Of a DNA stretch of 64,000 nucleotides, positions 52,850 to 62,309 are shown one piece after another (positions within the stretch are counted from its first letter, which is position 1; each line of letters starts with the position of its first letter). The DNA is from Timema cristinae (Eukaryota; Arthropoda; Insecta; Phasmatodea; Timematidae). The position numbers were made by a program, and so were the translations under genes. The notes under the pieces were generated by a model that saw only the letters and a program-made list of their open reading frames with translations, did no database searches and was not told where the DNA came from. Location: contig JBCFYV010011164.1 in NCBI GenBank assembly GCA_039000515.1, forward strand, positions 51,276,082 to 51,340,081. Direction: 5' to 3'.

Positions 52850-55800
52850 CACGTCAGCTACTGTATGGCGGGGTAGAATTATGTAGAGTAATGTTTCGTG
52901 CTCTATGGGGAGTTCTCTGAATGTCCTTGTTGTCGAGTCAAGTTGGAGAGTAACGTTTCGTGCTCTATGGGAATTCTCTGGATGTCCTTGTTGTCGAGTC
53001 AAGTTGGAGAGTAATGTTTCGTGCTCTATGGGGAGTTCTCTGAATGTCCTTGTGGTCGAGTCAAGTTGGAGAGTAATGTTTCGTGCTCTATGGGAGTTCT
53101 CTGGATGTCCTTTTTGTCGAGTCAAGTTGGAGAGTGATATTTCGTGCTCTATGTGGATTTCTCTGAATGTCCTTGTGGTCGAGTCAAGTTGGAGAGTAAT
53201 GTTTCGTGCTCTATGGGGAGTTCTCTGGATGTCCTTGTTGTCGAGTCAAGTTGGAGAGTAATGTTTCGTGCTCTATGGGGAGTTCTCTGGATGTCCTTGT
53301 TGTCGAGTCAAGTTGGAGAGTAATGTTTCGTGCTCTATGGGGAGTTCTCTGGATGTCCTTGTTGTCGAGTCAAGTTGGAGAGTAATGTTTCGTGCTCTAT
53401 GGGGAGTTTCTCTGGATGTCCTTGTTGTCGAGTCAAGTTGGAGAGTAATGTTTCGTGCTCTATGGGGAGTTCTCTGGATGTCCTTGTTGTCGAGTCAAGT
53501 TGGAGAGTAATGTTTCGTGCTCTATGGGAGTTCTCTGGATGTCCTTGTTGTCGAGTCAAGTTGGAGAGTAATGTCTCGTGCTCTATGGGAGTTCTCTGGA
53601 TGTCCTTGTTGTCGAGTCAAGTTGGAGAGTAATGTTTCGTGCTCTATGGGGAGTTCTCTGGATGTCTTTGTTGTCGAGTCAAGTTGGAGAGTAATGTTTC
53701 GTGCTCTATGGGGAGTTCTCTGGATGTCCTTGTTGTCGAGTCAAGTTGGAGAGTAATGTTTCGTGCTCTATGGGGAGTTCTCTGGATGTCCTTATTGTCG
53801 AGTCAAGTTGGAGAGTAATGTTTCGTGCTCTATGGGGAGTTCTCTGGATGTCCTTGTTGTCGAGTCAAGTTGGAGAGTAATGTTTCGTGCTCTATGGGGA
53901 GTTCTCTGGATGTCCTTGTTGTCGAGTCAAGTTGGAGAGTAATGTTTCGTGCTCTATGGGGAGTTCTCTGGATGTCCTTGTTGTCGAGTCAAGTTGGAGA
54001 GTAATGTTTCGTGCTCTATGGGGAGTTCTCTGAATGTCCTTGTTGTCGAGTCAAGTTGGAGAGTAATGTTTCGTGCTCTATGGGGAGTTCTCTGAATGTC
54101 CTTGTTGTCGAGTCAAGTTGGAGAGTAATGTTTCGTGCTCTATGGGGAGTTCTCTGGATGTCCTTGTTGTCGAGTCAAGTTGGAGAGTAATGTTTCGTGC
54201 TCTATGGGGAGTTCTCTGGATGTCCTTGTTGTCGAGTCAAGTTGGAGAGTAATGTTTCGTGCTCTATGGGAGTTCTCTGGATGTCCTTGTTGTCGAGTCA
54301 AGTTGGAGAGTAATGTCTCGTGCTCTATGGGGAGTTCTCTGGATGTCCTTGTTGTCGAGTCAAGTTGGAGAGTGATATTTCGTGCTCTATGGGGAGTTCT
54401 CTGGATGTCCTTGTTGTCGAGTCAAGTTGGAAAGTGATATTTCGTGCTCTATGAGGAGTTCTCTGGATGTCCTTGTTGTCGAGTCAAGTTGTAGAGTGAT
54501 ATTTCGTGCTCTATGAGGAGTTCTCTGGATGTCCTTGTTGTCGAGTCAAGTTGGAGAGTGATATTTCGTGCTCTATGGGAGTTCTCTGGATGTCCTTGTT
54601 GTCGAGTCAAGTTGTAGAGTAATGTCTCGTGCTCTATGAGGAGTTCTCTGGATGTCCTTGTTGTCGAGTCAAGTTGGAAAGTGATATTTCGTGCTCTATG
54701 GGGAGTTCTCTGGATGTCCTTGTTGTCGAGTCAAGTTGTAGAGTAATGTCTCGTGCTCTATGAGGAGTTCTCTGGATGTCCTTGTTGTCGAGTCAAGTTG
54801 GAAAGTGATATTTCGTGCTCTATGAGGAGTTCTCTGGATGTCCTTGTTGTCGAGTCAAGTTGTAGAGTGATATTTCGTGCTCTATGAGGAGTTCTCTGGA
54901 TGTCCTTGTTGTCGAGTCAAGTTGTAGAGTGATATTTCGTGCTCTATGGGGAGTTCTCTGGATGTCCTTGTTGTCGAGTCAAGTTGGAGAGTAACGTTTC
55001 GTGCTCTATGGGGAGTTCTCTGGATGTCCTTGTTGTCGAGTCAAGTTGGAGAGTAATGTCTCGTGCTCTATGAGGAGTTCTCTGGATGTCCTTGTTGTCG
55101 AGTCAAGTTGGAAAGTGATATTTCGTGCTCTATGGGGAGTTCTCTGGATGTCCTTGTTGTCGAGTCAAGTTGTAGAGTAATGTCTCGTGCTCTATGAGGA
55201 GTTCTCTGGATGTCCTTGTTGTCGAGTCAAGTTGGAAAGTGATATTTCGTGCTCTATGAGGAGTTCTCTGGATGTCCTTGTTGTCGAGTCAAGTTGTAGA
55301 GTGATATTTCGTGCTCTATGAGGAGTTCTCTGGATGTCCTTGTTGTCGAGTCAAGTTGTAGAGTGATATTTCGTGCTCTATGGGGAGTTCTCTGGATGTC
55401 CTTGTTGTCGAGTCAAGTTGTAGAGTAATGTCTCGTGCTCTATGAGGAGTTCTCTGGATGTCCTTGTTGTCGAGTCAAGTTGGAAAGTGATATTTCGTGC
55501 TCTATGGGGAGTTCTCTGGATGTCCTTGTTGTCGAGTCAAGTTGTAGAGTAATGTTTCGTGCTCTATGGGGAGTTCTCTGGATGTCCTTGTTGTCGAGTC
55601 AAGTTGTAGAGTAATGTCTCGTGCTCTATGGGAGTTCTCTGGATGTCCTTGTTTTCAAGTCTGGTTTTAGTGAACTAGATTGTAGTGAACACTTGGCTAC
55701 AGTGAACCTAATTCATTGGTCCCAACCCACATACATTTTAATGTGTGTGTTAAAAAAAAATCGTTTATAATGAACCCTCAACTTCGGTTTTAGTTAACAG

Positions 55801-56950
55801 AAAAATTACAACTTTCAACAAGAAATATCACTCTAATATCATCATTCCTTAAACACATATTTTCTTTGTTCTTTAAACTTAAATACACCAATTCTCTAGC
55901 TTGGCTTTTGTTTAGGTAGAACAAAGCTGACAAAGTACGGAATGTGGAGGGGGAGGGTTGAGCTTAAACAGTCATTGCACTCATTGACCTGACTTAAGTA
56001 TGAATAGCTTTGTCTGCGGCAAGTAAAGGAAGATAGACGTTACAGAACAGTGAATGGCAGTGTGTGACCATTTAGTAATGGTTTTTATTGATCCCTTTCT
56101 CCGAGAGAGTATATTCCACTCAAAAAATTACAATTTTCTACTCAGTTTTTTTTAATCCATGGATAGTGTGGAAAAAGCACAGACCCTAAAGAAGGATTTG
56201 AAAAAATATATTAATTGAAACAAATACAGTAAACAACAGCATATAACCGTGTTTTTTTTAAAGATTAATTAATAGATTTCAATAAAGAACGATTGTATTT
56301 GAACTGTTATTTTATTTTGTTTGTCACTAACCCACTCCTTTCAGATTTAAAAATAAACGTTTCAATGAAATTTAGAAATATTGAACAAAATATTCGAGTC
56401 CATAGAGGTTCATTATAACCAGAGTTGACTGTAATTGGTTTCCCCACTTAGTTGTAAATTGTTCTACATTTGTATCCTTTGTGTTTCAGGAGGTCCTGGG
56501 TCCGGTAAGGGCACACAATGTGAGAAGATTGTTGCCAAATACGGTTTCACCCATCTGTCCACCGGGGACCTACTAAGGAACGAGGTGCAATCAGGGTCAG
56601 AGCGGGGTAATCAGCTTACCGCCATAATGGAACGTGGAGAATTGGTCCCCATGGTAATTAATGTACCGACACTATCTCCACCATGGTGACCTGGTGGTCT
56701 TGGGGGTAAGGTGTCAGACTTCTGTGCTGCAGGCCGGGTTTCAATCCTCGGTCCCGGCACAGATCTATCTAATTACAAAACCCTTCCTTCACCTCTGACA
56801 AGACATCTTGTGAATGTGGGGAATGCCAGGCCTCCACCGTGGTTCGGATTCCACGTTAAAATGTAGATCCTCCATTTCATCTCACAATCACCCTACCATT
56901 ACACATTAGCGTAAGAGCGTATAACCCGAATGGGTAGTAAGACGCAGTGC

Positions 56951-56983
<33 letters not shown>

Positions 56984-59900
56984 TAATATTTCCATCATCT
57001 TGTTTTTTCATTTGAACATAGTGATGGAAATAAACATGTAGACTTGAAATGAGAATGTTTTAAACTCGTCACCACTGAATCTATGTTATAGTAAGTATTT
57101 CCCCTGACCAAACATTCCATTTTGGTTCTATTATGTTGGCTGCCATTTTTAACACCTTATGATTAAATCCCCCAACAGGAAGTGGTGCTCAACCTACTGA
57201 CAGAAGCTATCATCAACACCGTCACAACTGCCAAGGGTTATCTGATAGACGGCTACCCAAGAGAGCTGGCGCAAGGCCTCGCCTTTGAAGAAAAGGTTAG
57301 TCTTGGTTGTAAATATAACATTAGGGCAATTATTTAGTTTTATATATTGTGACAAATTTGGGGTTACTTACCTTACATTCTTCTTACTCCTTTCTTCCTT
57401 TGAATAATGGTTAAAGTATAATCGAGATTAGCAAGTTTGCGTAAGGATCAATGGAGTATATCAAAAACGGTCTTAGCTTACAGTGTGTATTGAATAAACT
57501 CATATTATTTTAATTCGTCTTAGGCCCTTATTCCTCTAAGACGATGAGTAAAGGTTATTAATGTTTATAATACATGGGTAAGGATCAATATAGTTGGTCT
57601 AAAAAAGTTTTCAACTTTAAGAATATTGATAAAATCAATTTCAAAAAAATATTATTTTATTCGTCTTAAGTCATTTCGTGCTTTAAGATGATAAGTAAAT
57701 AACAGTATATTTTTATAATTTGTTTATAAGGAACGATAGAAACAGAGTTTTAACGTTAAGAACCCACCCACAAGCTAGCAACCTGGTACGCAGTTCTCCA
57801 TTTCACTTTAAAAGAATTAATCTTTTTAAAAGCTAGCGTGAGAGATTAAATGGTTACAGCCATTGGCGTTCAGCAACAATCCTTGTCCGGTGAGAGGCTT
57901 GGGATGGGTGGTAAGGGGTAGGGCGATCCCAAAACGCGTTCACTTGAAGAATACTTTGCGCAGGGTGTCCAGCGACCTGGAAAAGTCGGTGAATTTTCTT
58001 GGTCAGGTAATTTATCAAATTTTTGGAATTTTCACATATTCACTAAAAGAATAAGTAACTTTTATTTACAACAGCCAAAATAACCATTTTCTTCCAGTTA
58101 ATACACAACCACAAATCTCTATTGACATAGTTGAGCATACTTATCTCAATTCTCAAATTTAACATGTTATTTTCGCGTCTTCTTTCCACCGCTTGACCTT
58201 AGACAAAGTTTACTCATGGTTATGCTCATGTGCGAGAATTCTAATACGTTTATAAAAAGATGAAACTAAAAAATAATGTGCCTCTCAATATATTTTTTTT
58301 AACTGGATTTTTGTAAGGCGATCCTTAAATGTCTCAATATTATCTCAATTAAACCTAACTTAGATCGCACTACGCTTTGAACTGAAATCTTTTTATCCAA
58401 TTCATAGAGTGACATAATTTAAGAATGTGTGTGTGTCTAACAATATTTTTACATCAAGTTGCGATCTTAATGAAATAATGTTGATAGCAGTGACTGGAAA
58501 AGTTGGAAACTCGGTTCTGTAAAACCTGGAAAAGTCAGAATTTTAAAATATACACCCTTTCTATTGGAGGCCGCCTGTAACAAGCCTTGTCCTTTGATTC
58601 TGGTATCCACACCAGCAACAAGGAACAATAGAATCAAACACACTATCACTGTAGCACAATTCTTAACAATGGGGGCAAAGGCTTTGGTCATGGAATCCCA
58701 TTTGTATAATACTCCATTTATCACCCGGTTTGCAGGTGGCGGAGTGCTCCGTGATCCTCAACTTTGACGTTACTCCTGAAGTGATGACGGCACGGCTCCT
58801 GCACCGAGCCAAGACCTCGGGCCGGGCAGACGACAATGAGGAGACCATCAAGAAGAGGCTGCAGACCTTTCAGACCCACAGCAAGCCCGTGATAGACCAC
58901 TTCCAAAGCAAGTGTCTGACGGTGAGTTCACATTGGACTGCTGTACAAGTGTCTGACGGTGAGTTCACATTGGACTGCTGTACAAGTGTATGACGGTGAG
59001 TTCACACTGCTTTGCTGTACAAGTGTCTGACGGTGAGTTCACATTGGACTGCTGTACAAGTGTATGACGGTGAGTTCACACTGCTTTGCTGTACAAGTGT
59101 CTGACGATGAATTCACATTGAACTGCTGTACAAGTGTATGACGGTGAGTTCACACTGCTTTGCTGTACAAGTGTCTGACGGTGAGTTCACATTGGACTGC
59201 TGTACAAGTGTATGACGGTGAGTTCACACTGGTCTCCTGTACAGGTAGCTGATGGTGAGTTTACACTGGTCTCCTGTACAGGTAGCTGATGGTGAGTTCA
59301 CACTGGTCTCCTGTACAGGTAGCTGATGGTGAGTTCACACTGGTCTACTGTACAGGTAGCTGACGGTGAGTTCACACTGGTCTCCTGTACAGGTAGCTGA
59401 TGGTGAGTTCACACTGGTCTCCTGTACAGGTAGCTGATAGTGAGTTCACACTGGTCTCCTGTACAGGTAGCTGATGGTGAGTTCACACTGGTCTCCTGTA
59501 CAGGTAGCTGATAGTGAGTTCACACTGGTCTCCTGTACAGGTAGCTGATGGTGAGTTCACACTGGTCTCCTGTACAGGTAGCTGATAGTGAGTTCACACT
59601 GGTCTCCTGTACAGGTAGCTGATGGTGAGTTCACACTGGTCTCCTGTACAGGTAGCTGATGGTGAGTTCACACTGGTCTCCTGTACAGGTAGCTGATGGT
59701 GAGTTTACACTGGTCTCCTGTACAGGTAGCTGATGGTGAGTTCACACTGGTCTCCTGTACAGGTAGCTGATGGTGAGTTCACACTGGTCTCCTGTACAGG
59801 TAGCTGATGGTGAGTTTACACTGGTCTCCTGTACAGGTAGCTGATAGTGAGTTCACACTGGTCTCTGTACAGGTAGCTGATGGTGAGTTCACACTGGTCT

Positions 59901-60252
59901 CCTGTACAGGTAGCTGATGGTGAGTTCACACTGGTCTCCTGTACAGGTAGCTGACGGTGAGTTTACACTGGTCTCCTGTACAGGTAGCTGATGGTGAGTT
60001 CACACTGGTCTCCTGTACAGGTAGCTGATGGTGAGTTCACACTGGTCTCCTGTACAGGTAGCTGACGGTGAGTTTACACTGGTCTCCTGTACAGGTAGCT
60101 GACGGTGAGTTCACACTGGTCTCCTGTACAGGTAGCTGATGGTGAGTTCACACTGGCCTTCCTCCGTGTTACAGATATGCGCAGAGAAGGACCCGGATGA
60201 GATATTCAAGGAGGTTGAGTCTTGTCTTGATGCTCTGGTGACCAAGAAATAA
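37920..60252 (+). CDS. Adk1: Adenylate kinase 1 (ATP:AMP phosphotransferase), 207 aa, six exons
   Basis: It catalyses ATP + AMP = 2 ADP in the cytosol and buffers the adenylate pool. Exons: 37920-37922 (coding part), 50997-51072, 56490-56653, 57179-57295, 58736-58921, 60175-60252; together 624 nt with all phases consistent and no internal stop. Residues 27-35 are the P-loop [19 protein letters not shown] forms the AMP-site helix, DGYPR is at 105-109, GRADDN (LID/catalytic Arg-Asp-Asp) at 149-154, and [19 protein letters not shown] follows. The short LID and the length of about 200 residues fit the AK1 class. It lies 14.6 kb downstream of the divergent AK-like gene on the same strand. Introns 1, 2 and 5 hold large minisatellites. 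Confidence 0.95.
37935..42575 (+). repeat. Minisatellite Q, 66 bp unit, about 70 copies, at the Adk1 intron 1 donor
   Basis: Units read TTGCTTTACCAGGTGGTGTG, TAGTAGCAACTGTGATACTA, TCCTATCAACAACACTAGAC, CTCTTA. The first copy begins 12 bp after the donor GT. Copies 37.9-40.4 kb mostly have ACCAAGTGG; later ones have ACCAGGTGG; the last dozen carry AACATCTGTG and CATCCTACAACATTAGAC, so the array changes in steps along its length. Single-base losses are very frequent at 38.36-40.05 kb. Each unit contains a pyrimidine-rich TTGCTTTACCAG acceptor-like site. Confidence 0.96.
42576..43408. other. Intron 1 of Adk1, AT-rich DNA
   Basis: No feature recognised between the minisatellite and the Harbinger fragment. 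Confidence 0.45.
43409..43860 (+). mobile_element. PIF/Harbinger fragment, transposase N-terminal region
   Basis: The left end GGCTACGTCCATATTGCGAG follows TAA, as expected for a Harbinger terminus after its 3-bp target. Inside, 43594-43800 encodes [22 protein letters not shown] and [20 protein letters not shown], the conserved WVHxIN...GEYHRL...R region of Harbinger transposases. The DDE domain is absent, and the right end was not found. Dead fragment. Confidence 0.65.
43974..46595 (+). mobile_element. hAT transposon, nearly full length (2622 bp)
   Basis: The terminal inverted repeat is TAGGGTTACCATA / TATGGTAACCCTA, with an exact 8-bp target duplication GCCTTACC (43966-43973 and 46596-46603). 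Subterminal GTCCGGATCTG / GTCCGGATTTT boxes lie near both ends. It is inserted in intron 1 of Adk1 in the same orientation as the gene. Confidence 0.92.
44358..46230 (+). pseudogene. hAT transposase, broken
   Basis: It starts [19 protein letters not shown], then a BED-type finger [10 protein letters not shown] with [11 protein letters not shown]. The central region has [48 protein letters not shown] and [15 protein letters not shown]. The C-terminal dimerisation block reads [21 protein letters not shown] Tyr codon is a TAA stop at 44637-44639; further stops and frameshifts lie near 44770, 44890, 45160, 45445 and 45620. It cannot make active transposase. Confidence 0.9.
46740..46960 (-). mobile_element. 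tRNA-derived SINE on the minus strand
   Basis: On the minus strand, A-box-like AGTCGGTAGCATGTCTG and B box GGTTCGATTCCCGG are followed by a non-tRNA body. Boundaries are approximate and the tRNA fold is broken. Confidence 0.55.
47904..48465 (+). mobile_element. Foldback element with arms of about 220 bp
   Basis: The left arm starts ACAGGGTGTTCGGAAAC and includes TTTGAACCAAAAGTAATACA and GTGTACAACAGGTTGCATA. The right arm carries the inverse of each in reverse order (TATTACTTTTGGTTCAA..., TGCAACCTGTTGTACAC). Both ends are next to TA dinucleotides, compatible with a TA target. The central spacer is about 130 bp. Confidence 0.85.
48682..48981 (+). mobile_element. SINE, full length, (TAA)n tail, 12-bp target duplication
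   Basis: The head is GTGACCTGGCGGTCTAGG, the B box GGGGTTCAATTCTCG. The body contains CCTCCACCGTGGTTCGG and ends CCCGAACAGGTAGTAAGACG, then (TAA)n. AACAAGAAAAAA occurs directly before the head and after the tail. It is closely similar to the copy at 56686. Confidence 0.9.
49251..49826 (+). mobile_element. PIF/Harbinger-like deletion derivative (576 bp)
   Basis: The left end GTCCGATCCACACAGAATGC is inverted at the right as GCGTTCTGTGCGAATCGGCC. Inside, near 49418-49513, a frame begins [15 protein letters not shown] and [16 protein letters not shown], like the acidic N-terminus of Harbinger transposases. The remainder is lost. The flanking 3-bp target is not clean. Confidence 0.65.
49931..50040 (+). 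repeat. (ACAT)n microsatellite
   Basis: About 25 units of the tetramer with a few interruptions (CTACATAC, GCATAC). The open frames over it are artefacts. Confidence 0.95.
50041..50996. other. 3' part of Adk1 intron 1, AT-rich
   Basis: No repeat or coding block. It ends with the acceptor GTCCTCTGTCCTACAG. Confidence 0.5.
50997..51072 (+). CDS. Adk1: Adk1 exon 2
   Basis: It encodes [20 protein letters not shown] then IIWVL and the first base of the P-loop Gly codon. The acceptor is TCCTACAG, the donor GTGAGT. The phase-1 exit inside the Gly codon equals that of the gene 1 exon ending at 17247. Confidence 0.93.
51073..52784. other. 5' part of Adk1 intron 2; possible old retroelement
   Basis: At 51943-52142 five copies of AGTCGAAGCGACT-like mini-hairpins recur every 40-49 bp. 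A 141-codon frame at 52319-52744 and a 111-codon frame at 51559-51894 have no domain I recognise. The stretch 51900-52780 ends AT-rich before a (TA)n run, which would fit the 3' end of an unidentified retroelement. Confidence 0.35.
52785..52845 (+). repeat. (TA)n microsatellite
   Basis: About 30 TA units, uninterrupted. Confidence 0.97.
52884..55660 (+). repeat. Minisatellite R, 62 bp unit, about 45 copies, in Adk1 intron 2
   Basis: Units read GGGGAGTTCTCTGGATGTCC, TTGTTGTCGAGTCAAGTTGG, AGAGTAATGTTTCGTGCTCT, AT. The first half is mostly one type. From about 54350 variants GATATTTCG, AATGTCTCG, GTTGTAGAG and ATGAGGAG appear in a repeating order: a block of about five units seen near 54610-54900 is nearly repeated at 55050-55380. 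This is higher-order structure. Confidence 0.95.
55661..56489. other. 3' end of Adk1 intron 2, AT-rich
   Basis: No feature recognised. It ends in the acceptor CTTTGTGTTTCAG. Confidence 0.5.
56490..56653 (+). CDS. Adk1: Adk1 exon 3: P-loop and AMP-binding helix
   Basis: It encodes [35 protein letters not shown] and ends MERGELVPM before the donor GTAATT. All residues of the Walker A and the STGD...R motif are present. The exit is phase 0. Confidence 0.96.
56686..56986 (+). mobile_element. SINE, full length, inserted 32 bp after an exon
   Basis: Same family as 48682: head GTGACCTGGTGGTCTTGG, B box GGGTTTCAATCCTCG, tail CCGAATGGGTAGTAAGACGC then (TAA)n. TATCTCCACCAT before and TATTTCCATCAT after match in 10 of 12 and may be the target duplication. 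The insertion leaves only 32 bp of intron between the exon 3 donor and the SINE. Confidence 0.88.
56999..57178. other. Rest of Adk1 intron 3
   Basis: Short AT-rich stretch ending in the acceptor AATCCCCCAACAG. Confidence 0.6.
57179..57295 (+). CDS. Adk1: Adk1 exon 4: DGYPR region
   Basis: It encodes [15 protein letters not shown], then [20 protein letters not shown] and a final Lys. The Asp-Gly-Tyr-Pro-Arg motif is complete. 39 codons, phase 0 on both sides; donor GTTAGT. Confidence 0.96.
57296..58735. other. Adk1 intron 4, AT-rich
   Basis: No minisatellite or mobile element recognised. The short frame at 57863-58054 shows no known domain. It ends in the acceptor ACCCGGTTTGCAG. Confidence 0.5.
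58736..58921 (+). CDS. Adk1: Adk1 exon 5: LID region and C-terminal helices
   Basis: It encodes [36 protein letters not shown] and [19 protein letters not shown], ending SKCLT. GRADDN has Ala where Val is usual; the Arg and both Asp are kept. 62 codons, phase 0 on both sides. Its last 12 bases and donor are reproduced in the tandem units that follow. Confidence 0.96.
58910..60157 (+). repeat. Minisatellite S, 37 bp unit, about 33 copies, made from an exon-donor junction
   Basis: The first seven or eight units read AAGTGTCTGACGGTGAGTTC, ACATTGGACTGCTGTAC: the exon 5 end plus donor. From about 59220 they become CTGTACAGGTAGCTGATGGT, GAGTTCACACTGGTCTC. Every later unit holds CTCCTGTACAG (acceptor-like) and GATGGTGAGT (donor-like) about 10 nt apart. 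The array fills intron 5 and stops 17 bp before exon 6. Confidence 0.95.
60175..60252 (+). CDS. Adk1: Adk1 exon 6: C-terminal helix and stop
   Basis: Acceptor CTCCGTGTTACAG. It encodes [20 protein letters not shown] then LVTKK and TAA. This matches the last helix of AK1-type enzymes, so the protein is complete. Confidence 0.95.
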   Translation: MCAEKDPDEIFKEVESCLDALVTKK

Positions 60253-60679
60253 CATTTCCAAGCTTCACAGAACTATACTATCACTCGCAACAGTAAACAC
60301 TTTCAACAGACCCTCTAGTTATCTTCATACAAGCCTGATAGTTATCTTCATACAAGCCTGATAGCTCTCCTCGTCTAATCGTGATAGTTACCTACATACA
60401 GTCATTTGTAAGTTCACTAGTTAAATGGCCTTACACCAACAATTCTCCGTATGTAGAAGCTCATATGTGACATTTTACATACACAGGTCTAATAGTGTTT
60501 GATCCACATACTGAGAAATGTATAAAGTCAAACAACGTGAAATATAAAGCAATGAATACCTTCGAGATATTAATTATCAACATTAAAATGGTCGTGGTTC
60601 ACACGTATTCATTTAAATTATCTCTAATGATATAATTTATGAACTTGTTAAAATCTTAACTGTACAAACTATAAATGAA

Positions 60680-60685
60680 AATAAA
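60680..60685 (+). terminator. Adk1: Candidate polyadenylation signal of Adk1
   Basis: AATAAA lies 428 nt after the stop. Related hexamers occur nearby in this AT-rich DNA, so the true site is uncertain. Confidence 0.35.
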
Positions 60686-61078
60686 TTAATTTTACAAATG
60701 TGTATATTTCCACATGTTGGCCTAAATTTAAAGAGCTTCAGTAAATAACAAATAATGTTGTTTTCAAAAGATTATTTTGTGTAATTTAGACAAAGAGAAA
60801 CATAATGGGTTTCGAAATGGTCTCGTGTTTTATTTTGGGGTGCTTCGTATTATATTTAGACTCCCTATATTTCCCATATATATTATATTAATTATTTTAT
60901 TTTTAATATCATAAAATAATTGATAACGTCCTTAGGTTTGATTTCAAAATATAAGTTTGAAATTATTTTAAAATTAACTTTTAACTAAGACTTTCCCGCA
61001 GCCATTATGAGCGATTGGTCAGACAACAACGAAACTAGGATAAACAGCTGCCACCAGCACCCTGACCTTTTGAAAGCC
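60686..61078. other. Intergenic AT-rich DNA downstream of Adk1
   Basis: Nothing recognised. Confidence 0.45.
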
Positions 61079-61423
61079 CAGGGCCGCTTTATACAAGGGC
61101 ACAGGGCCTGGGGCTTATGAACCTTTTAAAGCCTTCAATATTTCACTTGAAAAATTGCATATAAAAGAATCCCAAAATAAGAATAAAAAAACCAATTTTA
61201 ATTAAAAGTCTTTATTTTGATATTTTAATGACAAAACAATAATTTAATTAAGGGTATGTTGCTAAGCGTAGTTTTCAATGCACTTATCGCGAACCATTAG
61301 CGTTCACAGTGCATTCAAATTTGCGAGTATTTTACAAGATTCATAAATTATCATAAAAATATCGGACATAGGCATCTATAAATAAAAGTGTTTAGGGCCT
61401 AAGAAGGTCTTAAAACGGCCCTG
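61079..61423 (+). mobile_element. hAT-like MITE (345 bp)
   Basis: The ends are CAGGGCCGCTTTATAC and, inverted, GTCTTAAAACGGCCCTG. The flanks TGAAAGCC and GGAAGGCC match in 6 of 8 bases, compatible with an old 8-bp duplication. No coding capacity. Confidence 0.65.
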
Positions 61424-62309
61424 GGAAGGCCTATTTATAAATAATATAACAGAATGGCTGCTGGTGTTAGCCGGGGTTTATAATAGTAGGGTAAAATTAA
61501 TGAAAGAAAGCCCACCGTATGTAAATTAGTAGGCTTTCCTTTGCTACAAACGACAACAATGTTTTTTGTTTTTCTTATGACCTTTTTAAAGAGAAAAGTG
61601 CGTTTGCCATCTCCAAATTTCTTGGAATCGCCAGAAATCCAAGATGGCGGACAATATGGTTGCTCTAAAAAAATTTAAAAGCGTTCGAACAATACAAGTT
61701 TGGTGTCAATTTCTATATTTTTGGGACCGTAGAGTAAAAAAAAAGTACAAAAATAGTGACAGACATCAACAGGACGAGATATTCAAAATAGCCACCTATA
61801 AATTAATCTGAATGCTGTGGACAATACAATCAAGCTTGGTGTCGATTGCTGATTTTGGGTGGCTATACATTCAGACTGAGATAATTGTGATGTAATAACA
61901 GCATGAAGCCCTGTTAAAGACATTTTTATTAAATCGTTTTGTTTTTTTTATTTTAACATAACTAAGAAAGGAAATTAGCGGTGAAGTATCCCAATTTTGG
62001 CCATTTTTAGAGTGAATTGGTTTTTGCAGCACGGCCACGATCCATATAAGGATAATACAATATTAAATTCTGTTCTGGATAAAATATGTTTATTAATTAC
62101 AGTTACAAAATGAGTGTTATATTTTTAAAATGTATGAACATTAATATTGTTGTACAAAATAAGGAAAAAGATCCCACAAATGTTTCAACTTTCAAATATA
62201 CCTCATATTTCTGTAGTTATTAGACCGTTTACGCTAATGATTTACCAATTACCTTAACTTTAAACACTTCAATAACTAAGCGTCTTCCTCATCACTTGAG
62301 CCTACAGAT
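61424..62309. other. Intergenic AT-rich DNA
   Basis: No open frame or inverted repeat that I can support. The minus-strand continuation of the Cys-rich protein ends at a stop near 62316-62320. Confidence 0.4.

Noticed and set aside
52784..54437. Repeat frames with [18 protein letters not shown]
   Set aside because: Derived from the 62-bp intronic array; frame shifts every unit.
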